DNA of 64,000 bases, taken from contig CABUVL010000005.1 of NCBI GenBank assembly GCA_902495005.1, positions 38,485-102,484 on the forward strand, read 5' to 3'. Position numbers and translations under genes: made by a program. This document shows positions 55,333 to 64,000 of this stretch, piece by piece (position 1 is the stretch's first letter; the number at the start of each line of letters is the position of its first letter). This DNA comes from an uncultured Verrucomicrobiota bacterium (GTDB lineage: Bacteria > Verrucomicrobiota > Verrucomicrobiia > Opitutales > UBA9783). Below the pieces are notes generated by a model. It had not been told where the DNA came from and searched no databases. It saw nothing but the letters and a program-made list of their open reading frames with translations.

Positions 55333-55832
55333 ACGTTTTATATAAGAGCGCCTAATTTTAAAATCAACGATTTTGTGAAGCTTTCATCAAGATTAGACTT
55401 AACTTGTGCCCAGAGAAAACAACTGCCTGGTAATGCTGAATAATTTCGTAAGATTTTATCAAAAATGTATGTCTGCTTCTTATATTATTTAAAACAAGAC
55501 GAACAAAACGCAGGCTTATACGAATTTTTTATAGAAAGTGTCGGTTTCGCCATCAAAAAGCAGTTGAGACGAAGGTCTTAGTTCAAATTTTTCGATATAT
55601 GCATTGAATTAGACAGCAAATAAGGTAAAAATTATTTGTTGCTGTTTAATTGCTTGATTAATTAGAGTGTTTTAATGCTCATGAGCAATCATCATTGAAA
55701 TGGAAGTGAAATATATGTATCAATGCATCAGACAAATCAAACCTTTGTGCCGTGTTAATATTTGGAAGGGCCCATGTTATTAATGAGGAGGTAGAGCGCG
55801 CACGGATAAATTATGAGTGACCTTCATTTATT
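55333..55832. other. Intergenic, one imperfect hairpin
   Basis: About 500 bases lie between asnB and rlmN, both on the minus strand. ACAGCAA with an inner ATAA pairs with TTAT and TTGCTGT (about 55612-55647), with a three-base bulge and no T-run. I find no gene, tRNA or known riboswitch. Confidence 0.4.
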
Positions 55833-57665
55833 TTAGTCGTTAAGCAGAAAATGTTGTGCAACGAAAAAATTCCACAATAGGTTTTCATGGTTTATTTTAC
55901 CTGAAAGATGCTGGGAAAACAACTTACATACTGTTTTTTGATCTAAGAATTGCCAAAGTATGGTGTCGGAACTTAGGTAATGCTCGAAAGTTGTTTTTAA
56001 CGAAGTCCTAAATACATTGGCCAATGGCATGCCGAATCCCATTTTAGGCCTGTCCCACAATTCATCAGGTAGGTATTGAGCTAGCAGCTTTTTTAATAGA
56101 TATTTTTTACAGCCTTTATGGATTTTTAGGTGAACGGGGATTGACCAGGCAAAATCAACTAAATCGTAATCTAAAAAAGGAGCGCGTGTTTCCAAGGATG
56201 TGGCCATGCTAGCGCGATCGACTTTGCATAAAACATCATCTTGCATAAATGTTTTCATGTCTAAAAACATGACTTGTTCAGTTTTTGCCTTTAGATCGGA
56301 GTGTATTGAAAAGTTTGTTCCAAGTAAGCTAGGATTGCTGTCCCAGTATTGTACGCTTCTTATGTAGGTTTCCAAAAAATTTTTACCTTTTAGAGCATTT
56401 AATGCCTTCTTTGCTTTCCCTGTAAATATAGGCAGGTGTTCTTCGGGTAAGCATTTTTGGGCTATATTTAGTAAGCTTGTGGGCAAAAATTTTCTATAAG
56501 TATTTAGCCGTGGTATCCATTTTTGCCTGTGATACCCGCCAAATAATTCATCCCCTCCATCTCCACTCATGGCAACGGTTACGTACTTGCTAATTTGTTT
56601 GCATATGGTGTAGGTCGATAACGCAGATGCATCGCCGAAAGGTTCGTCATAAAGATTTGTAATTGATGAAATGTCTTTTAAGACCTCCTCTTGATCAATG
56701 AACAAAGTTTGATGATCCGTGTGTAAATAATCGGCAATTTTCTTAGCATATGAAGATTCATCCCAGGGCGAATCTTTAAACCCAACTGTAAATGTCTTAA
56801 TAGGTTTTGAGCTGATTGATTGCATCAAAGCTACCATTAAAGAAGAATCTATGCCTCCTGATAAAAATGCGCCCAAGGGGACGTCAGCTTCCATCCTTTC
56901 TCTGACAGCGTGGGATATTTTATCCTTTAATTGCCCCGTGTATTCTTCTTCTGAATATTGGTTGACGGTACGTTTTTGAATGTTAGAGCCTAAATCATAA
57001 TAGGTGAAATCCCTAAAACCTTTCTCCGTTACAATCAAATAATGCCCTGGAAATAATTTTTTAACATTTTCATATATGCTGTAAGGACAAGGGATATAGT
57101 TAAATTGTAAGTATAAATTAAGGGCCGTTGGATCAATCGTTAGATCAATTTTGGGACATTGCTTTAAGGCCTTCAATTCTGATCCAAAACAAAAATATTG
57201 TTGTGCTTTGTAGGCGTAGTAAAGTGGCTTTTCACCAAAGTGATCGCGGGCGACGATTAATTTTTTATCCAAGGCGTCATAAACGCCAAAGGCAAACATG
57301 CCATTCAACTTTTTGAGAGTTTTATCAATTCCCCAATGCGTGCATGCGTTTAACAGAACAGAAGTGTCATTGTTGAAATAATATGATATTCCTTCATTTA
57401 ACAATTCATTCGCTATTTGCTTATAATTATAAATTTCGCCATTAAAAACAAGGATATAACGTCCATCTGTGGATAACATTGGTTGGTGTCCAGCATTTGT
57501 TAAGTCAACAATGGACAACCGCCTATGCCCTAATGCGATATTGTTTTGCGTCCATAAGCCTTGATCATTGGGACCGCGATGACGTAGGGAATCATTCATG
57601 TTTTGTACGATATGGCCTACATCTAAATTATTTGAAAAATCCCAGAGTCCTGTTATTCCACACAT
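55833..57665 (-). CDS. asnB: Asparagine synthetase (glutamine-hydrolysing)
   Basis: The 610-residue protein begins MCGITG, so Cys2 is the glutaminase nucleophile. The N-terminal domain has HRGPNDQG, GHRRLSIVD and FNGEIYN. The synthetase domain has the ATP pyrophosphatase loop LSGGIDSSL, and MSGDGGDELFGGYHR and LETRAPFLDYDL. It amidates aspartate. Because it lies in a run of glycan genes, it may instead amidate a sugar acid, as AsnB homologues in O-antigen loci do. Both readings are open. Confidence 0.92.
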   Translation of the reverse strand: MCGITGLWDFSNNLDVGHIVQNMNDSLRHRGPNDQGLWTQNNIALGHRRLSIVDLTNAGHQPMLSTDGRYILVFNGEIYNYKQIANELLNEGISYYFNNDTSVLLNACTHWGIDKTLKKLNGMFAFGVYDALDKKLIVARDHFGEKPLYYAYKAQQYFCFGSELKALKQCPKIDLTIDPTALNLYLQFNYIPCPYSIYENVKKLFPGHYLIVTEKGFRDFTYYDLGSNIQKRTVNQYSEEEYTGQLKDKISHAVRERMEADVPLGAFLSGGIDSSLMVALMQSISSKPIKTFTVGFKDSPWDESSYAKKIADYLHTDHQTLFIDQEEVLKDISSITNLYDEPFGDASALSTYTICKQISKYVTVAMSGDGGDELFGGYHRQKWIPRLNTYRKFLPTSLLNIAQKCLPEEHLPIFTGKAKKALNALKGKNFLETYIRSVQYWDSNPSLLGTNFSIHSDLKAKTEQVMFLDMKTFMQDDVLCKVDRASMATSLETRAPFLDYDLVDFAWSIPVHLKIHKGCKKYLLKKLLAQYLPDELWDRPKMGFGMPLANVFRTSLKTTFEHYLSSDTILWQFLDQKTVCKLFSQHLSGKINHENLLWNFFVAQHFLLND

Positions 57666-57756
57666 AAACTTACAATATGAGCGCTGATTCGGAAAAATAC
57701 AAGTCGTTTATGATTTATAAAACGTTATGAAATGACGCTAAAAAGATATAAACTTC

Positions 57757-58665
57757 TTATTGAGCCGTTTTCTTGTATCCCACTGCGCACCAATTGACTT
57801 CAGGATTGTTAGAAAAGGAAATGTTTTCAAGCCCACAACTTAGCATCATGTTAGTAATATCTGCCTTTGAATAACGTTTCTCTAGGCAAGTGCCAAATCG
57901 ATCAAGAGCACAATTGCGCATGTTATAAAAAGAGCCGTTTCGGTAAGCACTGAGAGGTATATTTGCAACATTAACACCAAGCTTTTCCAGTATTTCGGAT
58001 GTTTTTGCGAGTGGCCAATATACAAAAAGTGCTATACAGTCGGTAACAAGTCGTTTAACTTTATGAGGAAGTCTGCAAATAATCTTCCTTAATATGTCGC
58101 TGCACTTCCATATAAACTTAAACCAAAGAGGCCTATTCTCAAAGTTATAATACATGTATACTAAAAAGGGAGCTCCCGGTTTTAATTTATTAACACAAAC
58201 TTGCATAGATTTTTCCGTTTCAGGTATATGATGCAATACACCAAGACAATAAGCAAAATCTTGGCTATTATCTTTAATTGGCATGTCATCTATGGTCGTA
58301 TTAAAATAATCAATATTTTTGAAAGACTTAAGCTTTTCTTGCGCTACCAATAATGCCTCAGATGGATCAATACAGTGAAGTTTTTTAACTTTTGGTGCAA
58401 CATACGCCGCCCAACGACCATTTCCGCAACCGGCATCAAAACCCTCTGCATCTTCGTTTAGCTTGTCCCACGGGAAAATGGAAAAATATCCTTGAAATTC
58501 TTTGTCAAGATCATCTTGAGGGCGTTCATTATTGGTAAAAGCATGCCATTCTTCCCCAAAATGCTTTACCACCGCATTATTGACGTTAGCCTTTTTTGGC
58601 TGTTGGCTGTTGGCTGTTGGCTGTTGGCTGTTGGCTGTTGGCTGTGAGTTTAATTGATTATTCAT
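57757..58665 (-). CDS. SAM-dependent methyltransferase with phase-variable 7-mer repeat at its 5' end
   Basis: The 302-residue protein carries a class I SAM-binding motif, GFDAGCGNGRWAAYV, then LHCIDPSEA and YCLGVLHHIPE, so it methylates a small molecule or sugar. The C-terminal half has amphipathic helices. Codons 7 to 23 come from seven perfect TTGGCTG units (as read on the + strand) and encode Gln-Pro-Thr-Ala-Asn-Ser-Gln repeats. Unit gain or loss shifts the frame and gives a stop within 12 codons. I chose ATG 58665 because the frame upstream overlaps the epimerase gene. It lies in a glycan cluster. Confidence 0.85.
   Translation of the reverse strand: MNNQLNSQPTANSQQPTANSQQPKKANVNNAVVKHFGEEWHAFTNNERPQDDLDKEFQGYFSIFPWDKLNEDAEGFDAGCGNGRWAAYVAPKVKKLHCIDPSEALLVAQEKLKSFKNIDYFNTTIDDMPIKDNSQDFAYCLGVLHHIPETEKSMQVCVNKLKPGAPFLVYMYYNFENRPLWFKFIWKCSDILRKIICRLPHKVKRLVTDCIALFVYWPLAKTSEILEKLGVNVANIPLSAYRNGSFYNMRNCALDRFGTCLEKRYSKADITNMMLSCGLENISFSNNPEVNWCAVGYKKTAQ
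58596..58644. repeat. Heptanucleotide tandem repeat, (TTGGCTG) x 7
   Basis: Seven perfect copies lie just inside the start of the methyltransferase gene. With six copies the frame ends at TAA after the tract (ATG-CGG-TGG-TAA region). With eight it ends at GGC-TAA. Only 7 plus or minus a multiple of three keeps the gene on. Confidence 0.97.
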
Positions 58666-58684
58666 AAATAAAATATTTTCGTGA

Positions 58685-59620
58685 TTATAACATTTCCGTA
58701 ACCATTCTTTGCAAACCATCGGCCAAAGAAACACGGGGTTGCCATCCCAATAAGCTTTTCGCTTTGGAGGTGTTTGCATAGGTGTGTAACATGTCAGAAC
58801 TATTGAATGGATAGTATTGAATGCTTGCCTTCTTACCAATGAATTTTTCTAAAAGTGAAATCATTTCGTTGATAGTATGAGGATTTTCATTTCCCAAGTT
58901 AATGATCTCGTAGCCTAATTCTTTTTGAGCTAAAATAATGCCGCGTGCGATGTCATCTACATAGGTAAAATCGCGAGATTGCAATCCGTCTCCGTTTAAA
59001 GGAATTGGTTTGCCTTGTGCGATACATTTCATGAACTTATCAGGGCTCATGTCGGGACGACCGTAGGGCCCGTAGACGGTAAAGCATCGCAGGATAGAAA
59101 CATCAATGCCGTACAAATGGTGATAAGTGTAACAAAGCATTTCGGAGGCTTTTTTCGAGGCCGCGTAGGGGGATAGCGGTTGGTTAGCCGGTAAGCTTTC
59201 AACAAAAGGCATTGCTTGCCCTGCGTATAAGGAAGAAGTGGAAATTTGAATGAATTTTTTAATTGCGTGCTTGCGCATGCATTCCAGTAAATTCAATACA
59301 CCTAATGCATTCGTTCGCATGTAAAGTTCAGGTGCTTCTAAGCTTGCTCGGACACCGGCGCGTGCGGCGATATTATACACGGCATCAAAGTGATATTGCT
59401 GAAATAAGTTTTCTAGAAATGACTTATCTTCGATGTCTGCTTTATTGAATACAAAATTTCCCCTTAAATCTTCGAGCTTTTTTAAACGAAAATTTTTTAA
59501 CGAAGGGTCATAATAGTCATTTAAATTATCAATTCCAATGACCGTATCATTCCTTTGTAACAGCATTTCTGTTACCTTCGATCCAATAAAACCTGCGCAG
59601 CCTGTGAGTAATATGACCAT
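58685..59620 (-). CDS. NAD-dependent nucleotide-sugar epimerase (UDP-glucuronate/UDP-glucose 4-epimerase type)
   Basis: This 311-residue short-chain dehydrogenase has LLTGCAGFIGSKV as NAD-binding loop, AARAGVRASLEAPELYMRTNALGVLNLLE (core AARAGVR, NALGVLNLLE), catalytic Ser-Thr-Ser (QISTSSLY) and the YAASKKASE motif with Tyr and Lys, then CFTVYGPYGRPDMSPDKFM (core VYGPYGRPDM). The pattern is nearest to UDP-glucuronate 4-epimerases; the exact sugar is not certain. It lies 19 bases before the methyltransferase start, in the glycan cluster. Confidence 0.85.
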   Translation of the reverse strand: MVILLTGCAGFIGSKVTEMLLQRNDTVIGIDNLNDYYDPSLKNFRLKKLEDLRGNFVFNKADIEDKSFLENLFQQYHFDAVYNIAARAGVRASLEAPELYMRTNALGVLNLLECMRKHAIKKFIQISTSSLYAGQAMPFVESLPANQPLSPYAASKKASEMLCYTYHHLYGIDVSILRCFTVYGPYGRPDMSPDKFMKCIAQGKPIPLNGDGLQSRDFTYVDDIARGIILAQKELGYEIINLGNENPHTINEMISLLEKFIGKKASIQYYPFNSSDMLHTYANTSKAKSLLGWQPRVSLADGLQRMVTEML

Positions 59621-59698
59621 TTTTCAAGTAAGGTTCTTTTATACTATTTTGTCGATCAACTAATACATTAATTTTGAACGACATAGAATTATTTAATT

Positions 59699-60808
59699 TT
59701 ACACACGCTCTTTTATTTTATTCCAAATAGCTTCGTTAATTTTGTGAATGTCAAACTTGTCCTCAGCCAGCGAGCGGCTTTTATGCCCCATTTCCGCTAC
59801 AAGTGAAGGCGTTTGAATAAAGCGTTCTATGGCATCTATGAGCGATGCTGTATTCCGTGAAGTTATTTTGAAGCCATTTTCTTGGTCTATAACGGCTTCC
59901 TTGCAACCAACTTCATCTGTGGTGATAACGGGGCGACCACAAGCCAATGCTTCTAATAGCGCGCGTGGTACCCCCTCTCGATAATAAGACGGGTAGATAA
60001 ACACAGAACAATTATTAATTGCTTGCACCATGTTCTTGCAGTAGCCTTGATATTCTAAAAATTCTGCGCATTGTTGCAGTTGTTCTTCAGTGATTGCAGA
60101 AGGATTTGTGTCAATATTACCCGCTAAAACGAAATGTACGTTTGGATACTTTTGTTTTAAAACTTTAGCGGCTTCTGCATAGTGAAACACGCCTTTTTCT
60201 TTAATTAACCTCGCGGCCATGAAAAAGGTCAGTTGTTTTGGGACAGGTTTTTCTTGAAAAACCTGTAAATCGACGCCAGTTCCGTTAACAACCGAGGAAT
60301 GTTCTGCTTTTATCATCTTGTGACAAATGAAAAAATCTCGATCGTCTGAATTTTGAAAGAATACGTGTGTAAAATGTTTGAAGCTTATTTTGTATAAAAG
60401 CATGCAAATTTTTTTGACCAATGCGCGTTTTAATCCAGGTTCATCGATAAAAGCGTAGCCGAGCCCGGAGATGAGGCCGTAAATGTTTTTTATGCCCAAT
60501 CGATGTGCAACAATGCCCCCGTAGATATTGGGTTTTACATTACCAAAAAATACGGCGTTAGGTTTTGCTTTTTTCAGCAAGTTGTTAATAGAGGAAAATG
60601 TTTTTACGTTGTTAAGTAGTCCTATAGAAGTTCCACTAAACGCTTCAAATGGTATAAACTGTATCTTAGGGCATTGGCTTTGCCAAATAACGATGTCGTC
60701 TGAAGGTAAAGCAACGGCAATGTTGAGTCCTTTATCGGCAAGATCATTCAGCATAACGTGCCTAAAGTTCATAGCACCTGGGTTAAATAAACATAATAGA
60801 TCAATCAT
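59699..60808 (-). CDS. Family 4 glycosyltransferase
   Basis: The 369-residue protein has the GT-B fold of GT4. The N-terminal half ends with GLISGLGYAF. The C-terminal donor-binding half has FFMAARLIKEKGVFHYAEAAKVL (core ARLIKEKGV), FVLAGNID and IYPSYYREGVPRALLEALACGRPVITT, which holds the EGVPRALLEA nucleotide-sugar motif. It should transfer a sugar to a lipid-linked glycan or protein. It lies upstream of the epimerase, same strand. Confidence 0.9.
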   Translation of the reverse strand: MIDLLCLFNPGAMNFRHVMLNDLADKGLNIAVALPSDDIVIWQSQCPKIQFIPFEAFSGTSIGLLNNVKTFSSINNLLKKAKPNAVFFGNVKPNIYGGIVAHRLGIKNIYGLISGLGYAFIDEPGLKRALVKKICMLLYKISFKHFTHVFFQNSDDRDFFICHKMIKAEHSSVVNGTGVDLQVFQEKPVPKQLTFFMAARLIKEKGVFHYAEAAKVLKQKYPNVHFVLAGNIDTNPSAITEEQLQQCAEFLEYQGYCKNMVQAINNCSVFIYPSYYREGVPRALLEALACGRPVITTDEVGCKEAVIDQENGFKITSRNTASLIDAIERFIQTPSLVAEMGHKSRSLAEDKFDIHKINEAIWNKIKERV

Positions 60809-61266
60809 AAAATAAGATTACTTACCAAAATAACTTATTAAGGGCCGTTTTTATTTTTTGTAAATGCAATATACAATAATTATTAGTTGATTTTATAATA
60901 GGTTGTAAGAAGAAAATACCTTTGTAAGCTGTCTTATTGAGAACTTGCTTATTAATGAGCTCTAACAAACGATAAAGGTAAAGGCTCCCTTACTCCCAGA
61001 TTAAAGAACAATAACACAAACGTAATACGATAAGCCTTACGTGCATAGGAACTTGTAGCCTACGCACTACACAAATTAAACTTTTGTCGAATAGCTTAAC
61101 ACGCCAACATCCCTCAGTGCCTAAATACTACCGCCAAACAGCCACCGCCCCGTTGGTCACGTGGTAATGCCTTTACCCGAATAGGTTGTAACCTAAGGTT
61201 AAGATGAAGAGGCCAAGTTCCAATATTCTTTTTTTCATTTGAAAGGGTATTTACGTATAAGATTTA
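60809..61266. other. Intergenic, nothing recognised
   Basis: About 460 bases lie between the DUF502 gene and the glycosyltransferase, both on the minus strand. No gene, tRNA or convincing terminator is seen. The part nearest 60809 should hold the promoter of the glycan operon. Confidence 0.4.
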
Positions 61267-61914
61267 TTAGTTGTCAAGTTTTATAGCGGTTGATTTTTTG
61301 AGTTGATCTGGGGTGACGGCGCCGGCAGAAATAATGATCTTCATGGCTTCTCCGATGGACATGTCTAAATAAACGATGTTTTCATTGGGAACCATGAGAA
61401 GGAAGCCGGTGGTTGGGTTGGGGGTCGTTGGGACAAAGACGTTGCGTACATCTTCCTTTGTCTTTTCTTGAACTTCTCCTCTGGCGTTGTTGGTTAGAAA
61501 GCCGATTGAATAGAGGCCCTTAGAGGGGAATTCAACGAGTACCGCTTGTTGGAAGAAGGACTTTTTACTTTGTGATATGGTATCGACGAGCTGCTTAACG
61601 GTTTGATAAACAGAGTTGATGAGTGGAATATTGTTGATCAAGCGTTCTACAAAATTCAGGCACCATTTGCCCAAGAAGTATTTTGAAAGCCAGCCGAAGC
61701 AAGTGATGATTGCAATAACGACGCATACGGAAAAAACGCTCAAAATGGATTCAATCCACTGCTTGTCCAGGCTTTTTATCCATGGGCCAAAGAATAAATT
61801 GCTGGCGGGTTGTCCGATTTTTTCGAGTAAAATTTGAATGACGAAGACCGTAACTGCCAATGGTAATAAAACGATGAGGCCCGTAATAAAGGAACGTTTA
61901 ATTTTCGATATCAT
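61267..61914 (-). CDS. DUF502 family membrane protein
   Basis: The 215 residues fit DUF502: an N-terminal membrane segment (FITGLIVLLPLAVTVFVI), a second one (VFSVCVVIAIITCFGWL), then IPLINSVYQTVKQLVDTI and FVPTTPNPTTGFLLMVP with the PTTPNPTSG-type motif. The role is unknown. The neighbour is an Lpt-type permease, 54 bases upstream. Confidence 0.85.
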   Translation of the reverse strand: MISKIKRSFITGLIVLLPLAVTVFVIQILLEKIGQPASNLFFGPWIKSLDKQWIESILSVFSVCVVIAIITCFGWLSKYFLGKWCLNFVERLINNIPLINSVYQTVKQLVDTISQSKKSFFQQAVLVEFPSKGLYSIGFLTNNARGEVQEKTKEDVRNVFVPTTPNPTTGFLLMVPNENIVYLDMSIGEAMKIIISAGAVTPDQLKKSTAIKLDN

Positions 61915-61968
61915 ATAGCTCAGATTAAAAGTTCAACGTCCCAGTTGGCAAACACATATTCCAATTTT

Positions 61969-63099
61969 TTAGTGTTTTGACACCCGTAAAAAGTAGAAGA
62001 GCCCCAAGAACTGAAAGATAAAATTAGGAATCCAGATGAGCAAATCGGGGCGTAGGTTTGGTTTGGTTTCCAGCCACGATAACGCCATGACAATGAAGTA
62101 ATAACAGAGGGCCAATCCGACCGCCAAGACGAGATTTGCAGAGGTTTCTGCCCGACTTACTTTGATGCCCAATGGGATTGCGATAAACACAAGCGATAAC
62201 ACGGCAAAAGACATAACGGCATTTTTTTGGATTTCCAAGGCGGCTGCAATCTTTTGGACGTAAGCGGCCGAATTTTTAGGGGCCAGCCGGTACTTGTTTT
62301 TAATTTGCATTAATTCACATAAGTTCATGTAGCCCAATCGCTTTGTAAACGTGTTGTTGCCCAACATGCTTTGAATGGGCAAGGAAATCGACGTATTGGC
62401 GAACAGAATCATTTGAGAATTTAATCCGTTGTCTTGCGCGTTGTATTTCTCTGCGATGCCGTTTAAGAGGCTAAAAATAAGGCAGTCGCTTTCTTTATCG
62501 TAGCGCAGGTACCCCTTTTCTGCGTGCAGAAATAGGTTTGTGCCCGTAGGATTACGGGGGTCGAGTTCCCATAACCAGCAATTTTCGACCCAATCGTTTC
62601 GTTTTTTTTCAATGAAGAACATGTATCCGGGGAAATTTTTGGTAACTTCTCCCGCTTGAATAAACTGCAGGGGCCGTTCGCGAATAATATTGCTTAGGGA
62701 GGAGCGATAGTAAGTAATTGAGTCGGGCCCGAAGTAAAAATTAACGAGTAGGGAGAAGAGGGTGCCAAGGCTGGCGATGAGCAAAATGGGGGTAATGATG
62801 ACGTGTAAACCAAGTCCAGAAGCCTTCATTGCGATGAGTTCGTTGGAGGCAGACAGTCGACCGAGTACCAACAGTGTGGCCGTTAGGATACCCAAGGGAA
62901 GCGCATAGGCAATCATGGAGGGGATCAGGTGCCCCAGGGTGTTGAAGAAAAATGACCATTGAATTTTCCCGCTCGCCAACAAAGGTAGTACGTCCTTAAG
63001 TGCGTTTCCTAAGATTAATACGAAAACGAAGAGCGAAACTGTGTACACAGAAGCGAAGAAAAATTGCTTAAATAAGTATCTCTGTAAGAGGTTGATCAT
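61969..63099 (-). CDS. LptF/LptG family permease (lipopolysaccharide export)
   Basis: The 376 residues match YjgP/YjgQ permeases: LLQRYLFKQFFFASVYTVSLFVFVL at the start (core RYLFKQF), ALPLGILTATLLVLGRLSASNELIAMKASGLGL (core RLSASNELIAMKASG), a periplasmic middle, and three C-terminal helices. With LptB and LptC it moves lipopolysaccharide from the inner membrane. Whether this is LptF or LptG is not clear, and the second member is not seen here. It implies an LPS-bearing outer membrane. Confidence 0.88.
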   Translation of the reverse strand: MINLLQRYLFKQFFFASVYTVSLFVFVLILGNALKDVLPLLASGKIQWSFFFNTLGHLIPSMIAYALPLGILTATLLVLGRLSASNELIAMKASGLGLHVIITPILLIASLGTLFSLLVNFYFGPDSITYYRSSLSNIIRERPLQFIQAGEVTKNFPGYMFFIEKKRNDWVENCWLWELDPRNPTGTNLFLHAEKGYLRYDKESDCLIFSLLNGIAEKYNAQDNGLNSQMILFANTSISLPIQSMLGNNTFTKRLGYMNLCELMQIKNKYRLAPKNSAAYVQKIAAALEIQKNAVMSFAVLSLVFIAIPLGIKVSRAETSANLVLAVGLALCYYFIVMALSWLETKPNLRPDLLIWIPNFIFQFLGLFYFLRVSKH

Positions 63100-63191
63100 A
63101 CATTACACGTCAAATAGAACATAAATTTAACATTTATCTAGCTTGATTAACATAGAATTAAAAAATTTTTTCAGAAAAATGAAAAAATAAG

Positions 63192-63218
63192 TAAATTTTT
63201 TTGTAAATAGACCGATAT
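63192..63218 (+). promoter_or_regulatory. Sigma-28 (FliA/SigD) type promoter of flagellin
   Basis: TAAATTTT, then 11 bases, then ACCGATAT. The consensus is TAAAGTTT-N11-GCCGATAA, and here spacing and most bases agree. The site lies 67 bases before the flagellin ATG, as expected for a late flagellar gene. Confidence 0.75.
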
Positions 63219-63269
63219 ATATAATATCAAGGCAAATAATCTCGATGGCAAGAAAAACATAACCAAATC

Positions 63270-63276
63270 AAGGAGG
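63270..63276 (+). promoter_or_regulatory. Strong Shine-Dalgarno of flagellin
   Basis: AAGGAGG lies 8 bases before the ATG at 63285. It is the strongest ribosome binding site I noticed in the window and fixes the flagellin start. Confidence 0.9.
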
Positions 63277-63284
63277 ATAAATAT

Positions 63285-64000
63285 ATGGCAATGGAATTGT
63301 CTCTAAACACGAATCAAACGGCCTCGCACATGTCGAGGATGTTGGGCTTAAATAATGCGACGCTGCAGAATGTGATGACGCGTTTATCGACCGGTAAGCG
63401 GATCAATAACTCGTCGGACGATGCGGGAGGTCTGGCAGTGTCCATGAAACTGAGTGCAGCCTTGGCGAGGACGGCGGCGACACAAAATAATGTGGGTAAC
63501 GCCATTTCCCTCTTACAGGCGCAAGATGGAGCTTTGGAATGTTTTGGTGCGGTCCTCACTCGGATTTCTGAATTGAAAACGATGTACAATGACATCACGA
63601 AATCAACTTCTGATAAAGCTAATTACAATACTGAATATACGCAATTGAAAACACAATTGACAAACATCGCTGCTGAGACGTTTAATTCGATTTCTCTTTT
63701 CGGAACGACAGCCTTGGGGAATGTTCCCACGAATGAAGATGGATCTCAAACGGTTACCATAGCTGCGGTAAATTTGGCGACACAAGCTACCGCAGTTTCA
63801 AAAGATGACTTGAGTGATGCAAAGCTTAAATTGAGTGATGTCACAACGGCCCTACAAGCTGTAGCTACGATGAGGGCGAACAACGGTGCGTTGGTCAATC
63901 GCTTGAACATTGCGAGTGAGCTGTTGAGTATTAATCAGTCGAATTTAGAAGCGGCTAACGGACGTATTTTGGATACAGATGTCGCGACAGATTCAACCAA
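63285..64000 (+). CDS. fliC: Flagellin (3' end beyond the window)
   Basis: The reading frame has 238 codons in the window and no stop. It begins with SLNTNQTASHMSRMLGLNN, followed by the conserved LSTGKRINNSSDDAGGLAVS of the N-terminal D0/D1 domains. The D1 C-terminal part, RANNGALVNRLNIASELLS, and NLEAANGRILDTDVA are already reached near 64000. So the protein is short (about 270 residues), with almost no variable surface domain. It is preceded by a sigma-28-type promoter and a strong ribosome site, indicating high expression in motile cells. Glycosylation by a nonulosonic acid is possible given the pseI-like gene. Confidence 0.93.
   Translation, partial: MAMELSLNTNQTASHMSRMLGLNNATLQNVMTRLSTGKRINNSSDDAGGLAVSMKLSAALARTAATQNNVGNAISLLQAQDGALECFGAVLTRISELKTMYNDITKSTSDKANYNTEYTQLKTQLTNIAAETFNSISLFGTTALGNVPTNEDGSQTVTIAAVNLATQATAVSKDDLSDAKLKLSDVTTALQAVATMRANNGALVNRLNIASELLSINQSNLEAANGRILDTDVATDST

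Overview
The window comes from a bacterium of the PVC superphylum, most likely a host-associated member of Verrucomicrobiota (an Opitutae/Puniceicoccales-like lineage) with Chlamydia-like habits. The lineage evidence is a GreA with a long N-terminal extension, a Minf_1886-family protein, fused SecDF, fused FolKP followed by a CofE-like protein, and a nucleotide (ATP/ADP) translocase of the NTT family. The last of these is typical of intracellular energy parasites or endosymbionts. A flagellin gene behind a very good sigma-28-type promoter shows that the cell can build flagella. No rRNA, CRISPR array or insertion sequence is visible. Assignment below phylum level is inference.

Layout. 1-2.7 kb: the end of pntAA, then rarA, facing a metallo-beta-lactamase-fold hydrolase and a Minf_1886 protein. 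2.9-7 kb: a large exported protein of unknown family whose 5' end carries an octanucleotide repeat, and a secreted lipase-like protein. 7-11.5 kb: a stand-alone 5'-3' exonuclease and a thyA-folA-PBP2 operon. 11.8-13.7 kb: small AT-rich orphan genes, among them a zincin-like protein split by a frameshift at an A8 tract. 14-19 kb: tRNA-His, an Na+/H+ antiporter-family permease, a Nudix hydrolase, a frameshifted flavodoxin-like reductase, tmRNA and an ExoD-like protein. 19-32 kb: genome maintenance and stress genes (recD2, greA, recA, dnaJ, grpE, gyrB, gyrA). 32-36.7 kb: tRNA-Glu, a starch-binding-like protein, the NTT carrier and gmk. 36.7-46 kb: a second exported paralogue, folKP plus the CofE-like gene, a cyclic-nucleotide-binding protein, yajC-secDF and recJ. 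46-61 kb: a surface-glycan set (pseudaminic-type acid synthase, 4,6-dehydratase, AsnB, methyltransferase, epimerase, glycosyltransferase) interrupted by rpsA, a STAS/PP2C regulatory pair, nth and rlmN. 61-64 kb: a DUF502 membrane protein, an LptF/G permease and flagellin.

How the genes fit together. Folate and thymidylate synthesis are well represented (ThyA, FolA, FolKP, and a probable FolC replacement). The pseudaminic-acid-type genes and flagellin suggest a glycosylated flagellum or cell surface. The most unusual signals are short tandem repeats whose unit length is not a multiple of three, placed just inside start codons: 7 copies of a 7-mer in a glycan-locus methyltransferase and 3.9 copies of an 8-mer in an exported protein. 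In both genes a change of one unit gives an immediate stop. With the A8-split gene, the T8 tract in the second exported paralogue and the frameshifted reductase, they suggest phase-variable surface functions and ongoing gene decay in a host-adapted genome.
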